Shown here: positions 61,093 through 64,000 of the stretch, in pieces
Layout of the letters: the number at the start of each line of letters is the position of its first letter
How positions within the stretch are numbered: position 1 is the stretch's first letter
DNA from: Desulfitobacterium chlororespirans DSM 11544
GTDB taxonomy: Bacteria > Bacillota > Desulfitobacteriia > Desulfitobacteriales > Desulfitobacteriaceae
Assembly: GCF_900143285.1 (NCBI RefSeq)
Contig: NZ_FRDN01000004.1
Coordinates: 313,878-377,877 of the forward strand
DNA: 64,000 nt
Reading direction: 5' to 3'
The notes under the pieces: generated by a model
Told to the model about the DNA's origin: nothing
The model's input: the letters and a program-made list of their open reading frames with translations, nothing else
The model's database searches: none
Position numbers and translations under genes: made by a program

Positions 61093-63669
61093 TCATACAC
61101 CTCCTTCGATCCAGGAATCGATGACAATCCCCGCATCTTTATGATATTTCCTGGCAAACGCTTCCGGATAGTTTGCTTTCAGTTCATTAATATCTGCTTT
61201 TTCAACATCAACCAGGTAGCCGCTGGTGACCTCACCGGCACAGTTTTTCGACATGATCTGTCCGGGTGCGATAAGGTTGTTGGCACCGCCGCGATCGCAT
61301 TCACCTGGAACAATCAGATCCAGTCTGGCACCGTGATCCTGGTAGACAGTGCCGGGGATAATGCGTTCCGTCACATAAGCACCCCCAAGAACCATACCTC
61401 TGTCGTTAAGCACCTTAACGATATCACCGTTTACGATACCTAGTTTGTCAGCATCAATGGGGTTGATCCACACAGGCTCATACATATAGCCGTCGGCGCC
61501 TCTTACTTTACACGTTTCAATTTCACGTAACCAGGTGAAATCATCCATGTTGGCATGAACCCGCCAGCGTGGGTGGTTGGATACAATCAGGAACGGATAC
61601 TTTTCCGACCTTGGATGCAGCAAGCTCTCACTATGGGATTCACCATAAGGAATCCACTGCGGAACCGGTTTTCTTTCCTCATCATCCGGGAAGTATTCGG
61701 CAAGCTCTGTCGAGAAGTATTCCAATTTACCTGTAGGGGTTTGTAGCGGAGAGCTTTCCGGATCTTGACAAAAAGGTTCAAAGCCCGCCGGATCGTCTTC
61801 CCAGCCTTCGGCAGTCGGAACCACATAGTATTGCTTTTTCCGGAATTCTTCATAAGAAATTTTATCTGCAATACCGCATACTTGATAACCTGATTGGATC
61901 ATCTCTTCTACTGATTTCCCCTTGGTATATTCTTCATAAAGCCCAAGCTTCTTGGCTACTTCGCATACCGCTTCATAATCGCTCTTGGATTCGAATAGGG
62001 GCTCCATGCATTGTCCCTCATAAAAAACTTGATGGAACTGGCCGCTGAACTGATCGACAGAAAAATCTTCTTCTTCCAATTTCGTATTGATTGGCAGAAG
62101 AATATCAGCAAACAGACAGTCGTTTTCCAGCCAGGGATGCTGGGCTAAAACAAATTCAATCTTAGGGGAACGGAGAGCCTCGATCATTTTGTTTCCGCCG
62201 TTCCAGCAAGTCGTCCAGCAGGGTGTGTCGGTCCAGATCATGTGGATTTCGGTGCCGCCGTCATCAATGGGATATTTGTATTCAATAAATTGATCTTCCC
62301 GCGGAGATGAGTTCAGGGTCGTCCCATGCCAGCTGATTTGTGTATCACTCAAAATGGCTTCAGGTATCAAAGTTTTGGGAATAAACTGCTGAGGCATATC
62401 GCTAAACATTCCATTGTATGCGCCAGAAGCATTTGGGATCACCTCAGCTCGCGGATGCGGCACTTGACTGTCCATTCCAAACAGACCCCACTCAATCATT
62501 TTCAGCTGATTTCTTCCCGGTTTACCTAACCCCTGCATTCCGAGGAGACATATTTCCAAGCGCCCCGGCTCGGATGAATAGGTGGATCTGATAAAGGATC
62601 CCCCGTTGCAATGGACAATTGTCGTTGCGACTTCGGCCCATTCTCTGGCCAGCGCTTTAATTGTCCGGGAAGGAACTCCGCAAAGTGGTGCTGCCCATTC
62701 CGGTGTTTTGGCAATTCCGTCTACTTCACCCACTACATATTTCTTGAACTCATCGAATCCATGGGCGTGCGTTGCCAAATATTCCTTGTCATAAATATCT
62801 TCTTTGATCCAAGTATAAGCAATCGCAAACTGCAGGGCCGCATCGGTATTGGGGTTTACGGGAATCCATTTATCCGCATGAACAGCTGCAGCATAATTGA
62901 GATCCGGACAAATATAGATCGATCTGATTCCCAGTTCGGTAAACCAATAGCTTAAGCGGCTGGCTTGTTGACCAGACCACCCCCAGGTATTCGTCTCCTG
63001 ATCACATCCCCAGTAGAGCAGCATTCCCGTATTTTTGGCAACGTCCTGCCAGAGGTTGTTTTGATTACCCTGTCCAACAGGGTCTTGACCCCATACATGC
63101 TTGGCTCCCCAATACCAGCCTTCCCAGCTGTCCGGGTTCCTGGCCTGAAGGGTATACCCCCCCATAATGTTCAAAAGCTTGGTCTGGCAGCCATGGGGTC
63201 CATGGATGCACTTGGTGTCTCCGTGACCATCAGCCTGAGCGAGAACGGATAATGGTCCATATTTTTTCTGGACTCGTTCTAATTCACTGGCAACCAGATC
63301 TGTTGCCTCGTCCCAGGAGATGCGTACAAATTTGCTTTTGCCCCGGTTTTGAGGGTTGCGCTCACCGTTCGGATCCCAATCCACACGTTTAAGCGGATAA
63401 GGAATTCGGTTCGGTGAGTACGTCCGTTTTTTATAGGCTATACTGAAAGGCGGCAGCAACGATTTCATGGTCGGTTCAAAAACCTTCCCACGCGCTTTGA
63501 TTTTCCAGGGTTTCATGTCTTCAGGCGCATACTCATCGTCAAAGTGAAATGGACGTATCCGAATCACTTTTCCATCTTTAACATCAACGGAGGCTGAATT
63601 TGACCCAACACCAAAACCACACCAGCCCAGTCCTTTGATAAAAGATTTTTCTTCACTTTTCTTTGACAA
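61093..63669 (-). CDS. Pyrogallol transhydroxylase-like large subunit
   Basis: An 858-residue molybdopterin enzyme. Unlike the other five it has no N-terminal Fe-S cysteine motif, as known for the transhydroxylase alpha subunit (875 residues). The segment NPDSWEGWYWG (about 178-188) offers Ser181 preceded by Asp180, matching the Mo-ligand serine and neighbouring aspartate (174/175) of that enzyme; His149 fits the active-site histidine. I use a TTG start eight bases after GGAG; a GTG three codons earlier overlaps the binding site. It would move a hydroxyl between trihydroxybenzenes, or act on a related phenol. Confidence 0.85.
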   Translation of the reverse strand: MSKKSEEKSFIKGLGWCGFGVGSNSASVDVKDGKVIRIRPFHFDDEYAPEDMKPWKIKARGKVFEPTMKSLLPPFSIAYKKRTYSPNRIPYPLKRVDWDPNGERNPQNRGKSKFVRISWDEATDLVASELERVQKKYGPLSVLAQADGHGDTKCIHGPHGCQTKLLNIMGGYTLQARNPDSWEGWYWGAKHVWGQDPVGQGNQNNLWQDVAKNTGMLLYWGCDQETNTWGWSGQQASRLSYWFTELGIRSIYICPDLNYAAAVHADKWIPVNPNTDAALQFAIAYTWIKEDIYDKEYLATHAHGFDEFKKYVVGEVDGIAKTPEWAAPLCGVPSRTIKALAREWAEVATTIVHCNGGSFIRSTYSSEPGRLEICLLGMQGLGKPGRNQLKMIEWGLFGMDSQVPHPRAEVIPNASGAYNGMFSDMPQQFIPKTLIPEAILSDTQISWHGTTLNSSPREDQFIEYKYPIDDGGTEIHMIWTDTPCWTTCWNGGNKMIEALRSPKIEFVLAQHPWLENDCLFADILLPINTKLEEEDFSVDQFSGQFHQVFYEGQCMEPLFESKSDYEAVCEVAKKLGLYEEYTKGKSVEEMIQSGYQVCGIADKISYEEFRKKQYYVVPTAEGWEDDPAGFEPFCQDPESSPLQTPTGKLEYFSTELAEYFPDDEERKPVPQWIPYGESHSESLLHPRSEKYPFLIVSNHPRWRVHANMDDFTWLREIETCKVRGADGYMYEPVWINPIDADKLGIVNGDIVKVLNDRGMVLGGAYVTERIIPGTVYQDHGARLDLIVPGECDRGGANNLIAPGQIMSKNCAGEVTSGYLVDVEKADINELKANYPEAFARKYHKDAGIVIDSWIEGGV

Positions 63670-63788
63670 CTCTTTCACTCCTTACTTAATTTCATATAAA
63701 GCCCCAACATGAGTCAATTCTTCATCCCTCACCCCCTAAAAAAGTAATGTTGCACCAAGGTTGTTAGCCCCCGGTTAAAACAAAAGAT

Positions 63789-63911
63789 TTATTCATCTTT
63801 GTTTTCAAACTTGGTTTTACACTTGTTGCATTCCTTAGCAGCCGGCGGATTTAACGCGCCGCACGCAGGGCATTTAATTGGCTTCTGTGCAGCTGGTGGT
63901 CTAAAACACAT
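63789..63911 (-). CDS. MCFRP-type zinc-ribbon microprotein 3
   Basis: A 40-residue protein: MCFRPPAAQK, CPAC, then CNKC ten residues later, charged end. Very close to the protein at 20902. It is the first gene after the sigma-54 promoter at 63965 and 120 bp above the transhydroxylase-like large subunit. Confidence 0.86.
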   Translation of the reverse strand: MCFRPPAAQKPIKCPACGALNPPAAKECNKCKTKFENKDE

Positions 63912-63964
63912 TTCATTTCCTCTCCTTTATAGTGGTAATATATTTCACACCTCAATATTGCTAT

Positions 63965-63980
63965 TGCATAATCCGTGCCA
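63965..63980 (-). promoter_or_regulatory. Sigma-54 promoter of the transhydroxylase-like operon
   Basis: Minus strand reads TGGCAC-GGATT-ATGCA; the GG and GC are correctly spaced. About 55 bases above the zinc-ribbon start, near the window edge, so activator sites above it cannot be seen. Confidence 0.8.
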
Positions 63981-64000
63981 ATTCCCGCAATGCTTGATTT

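Noticed and set aside
1-64000. CRISPR arrays, IS elements, prophage, attachment sites
   Set aside because: No regularly spaced repeats, transposase, integrase or phage genes were seen.

Overview
The window reads as chromosome of an anaerobic, low-to-moderate GC, spore-forming type Firmicute of the Desulfitobacterium/Desulfosporosinus kind. This is inferred from the density of molybdopterin oxidoreductases, the corrinoid O-demethylase set, the flavocytochrome-like Tat flavoprotein, SpoVA-like proteins and strong GGAGG ribosome binding sites. Nearly everything is on the minus strand; only a TetR regulator and its MFS partner (21.4-23.8 kb) run on the plus strand. I see no rRNA, tRNA, IS element, phage or CRISPR array.

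Layout: (1) 0-5.6 kb: a ribbon-helix-helix regulator, an ArsM-like methyltransferase ending in CCC, an aquaglyceroporin, a CobW GTPase, a BioB-like radical SAM protein, a small membrane protein and a partial phosphoesterase. (2) 5.7-8.9 kb: a MoxR ATPase / unknown / VWA-metallopeptidase trio coupled through GTGA overlaps. (3) 9.0-12.3 kb: an orphan NuoE/NuoF-like diaphorase with an extra Fe-S protein. (4) 12.4-16.4 kb: a Tat/FMN/FAD reductase and a sigma-54 activator. (5) 16.5-21.1 kb: molybdoenzyme operon 1 with a SlyD chaperone, an acetate-transporter-like protein and two zinc ribbons. (6) 21.3-23.8 kb: tetR and a frameshifted MFS pump. (7) 23.9-35.2 kb: an 11-kb operon with molybdoenzyme 2, its ferredoxin and NrfD anchor, a Tes-like radical SAM protein, molybdoenzyme 3, GNAT, glycosyltransferase, old-yellow-enzyme and trigger-factor genes. 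(8) 35.3-41.6 kb: molybdoenzyme 4, Fe-S subunit, two MFS carriers and a zinc ribbon. (9) 41.8-45.4 kb: a nucleoside-hydrolase-like gene, a Cys-rich protein and a second sigma-54 activator. (10) 45.4-49.8 kb: two HdrD-like proteins, a DUF169/ferredoxin protein and an MBL hydrolase. (11) 50.1-55.4 kb: a third sigma-54 activator and a three-gene O-demethylase. (12) 55.5-64.0 kb: a soluble chemoreceptor, molybdoenzyme 5 with Fe-S subunit, and a pyrogallol-transhydroxylase-like pair with two SpoVA-like membrane proteins and a zinc ribbon.

The unifying signal is sigma-54. Eleven good -24/-12 promoters (TGGCAC-N5-TTGCA type) precede almost every operon. Three AcoR-like sigma-54 activators lie among them, and a shared upstream motif close to ATTTTGAGACAAAAT sits some 50-140 bp above most of these promoters. 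Three operons also carry very small zinc-ribbon proteins that all begin MCFRP; two of these are the first gene after the promoter. My reading, as inference, is an island for methoxylated and hydroxylated aromatic compounds. O-demethylation would release catechols and trihydroxybenzenes, aromatic-acid and SpoVA-like carriers would move substrates, and cytoplasmic molybdoenzymes would transhydroxylate or reductively dehydroxylate them with electrons from the diaphorase and Hdr-like modules.
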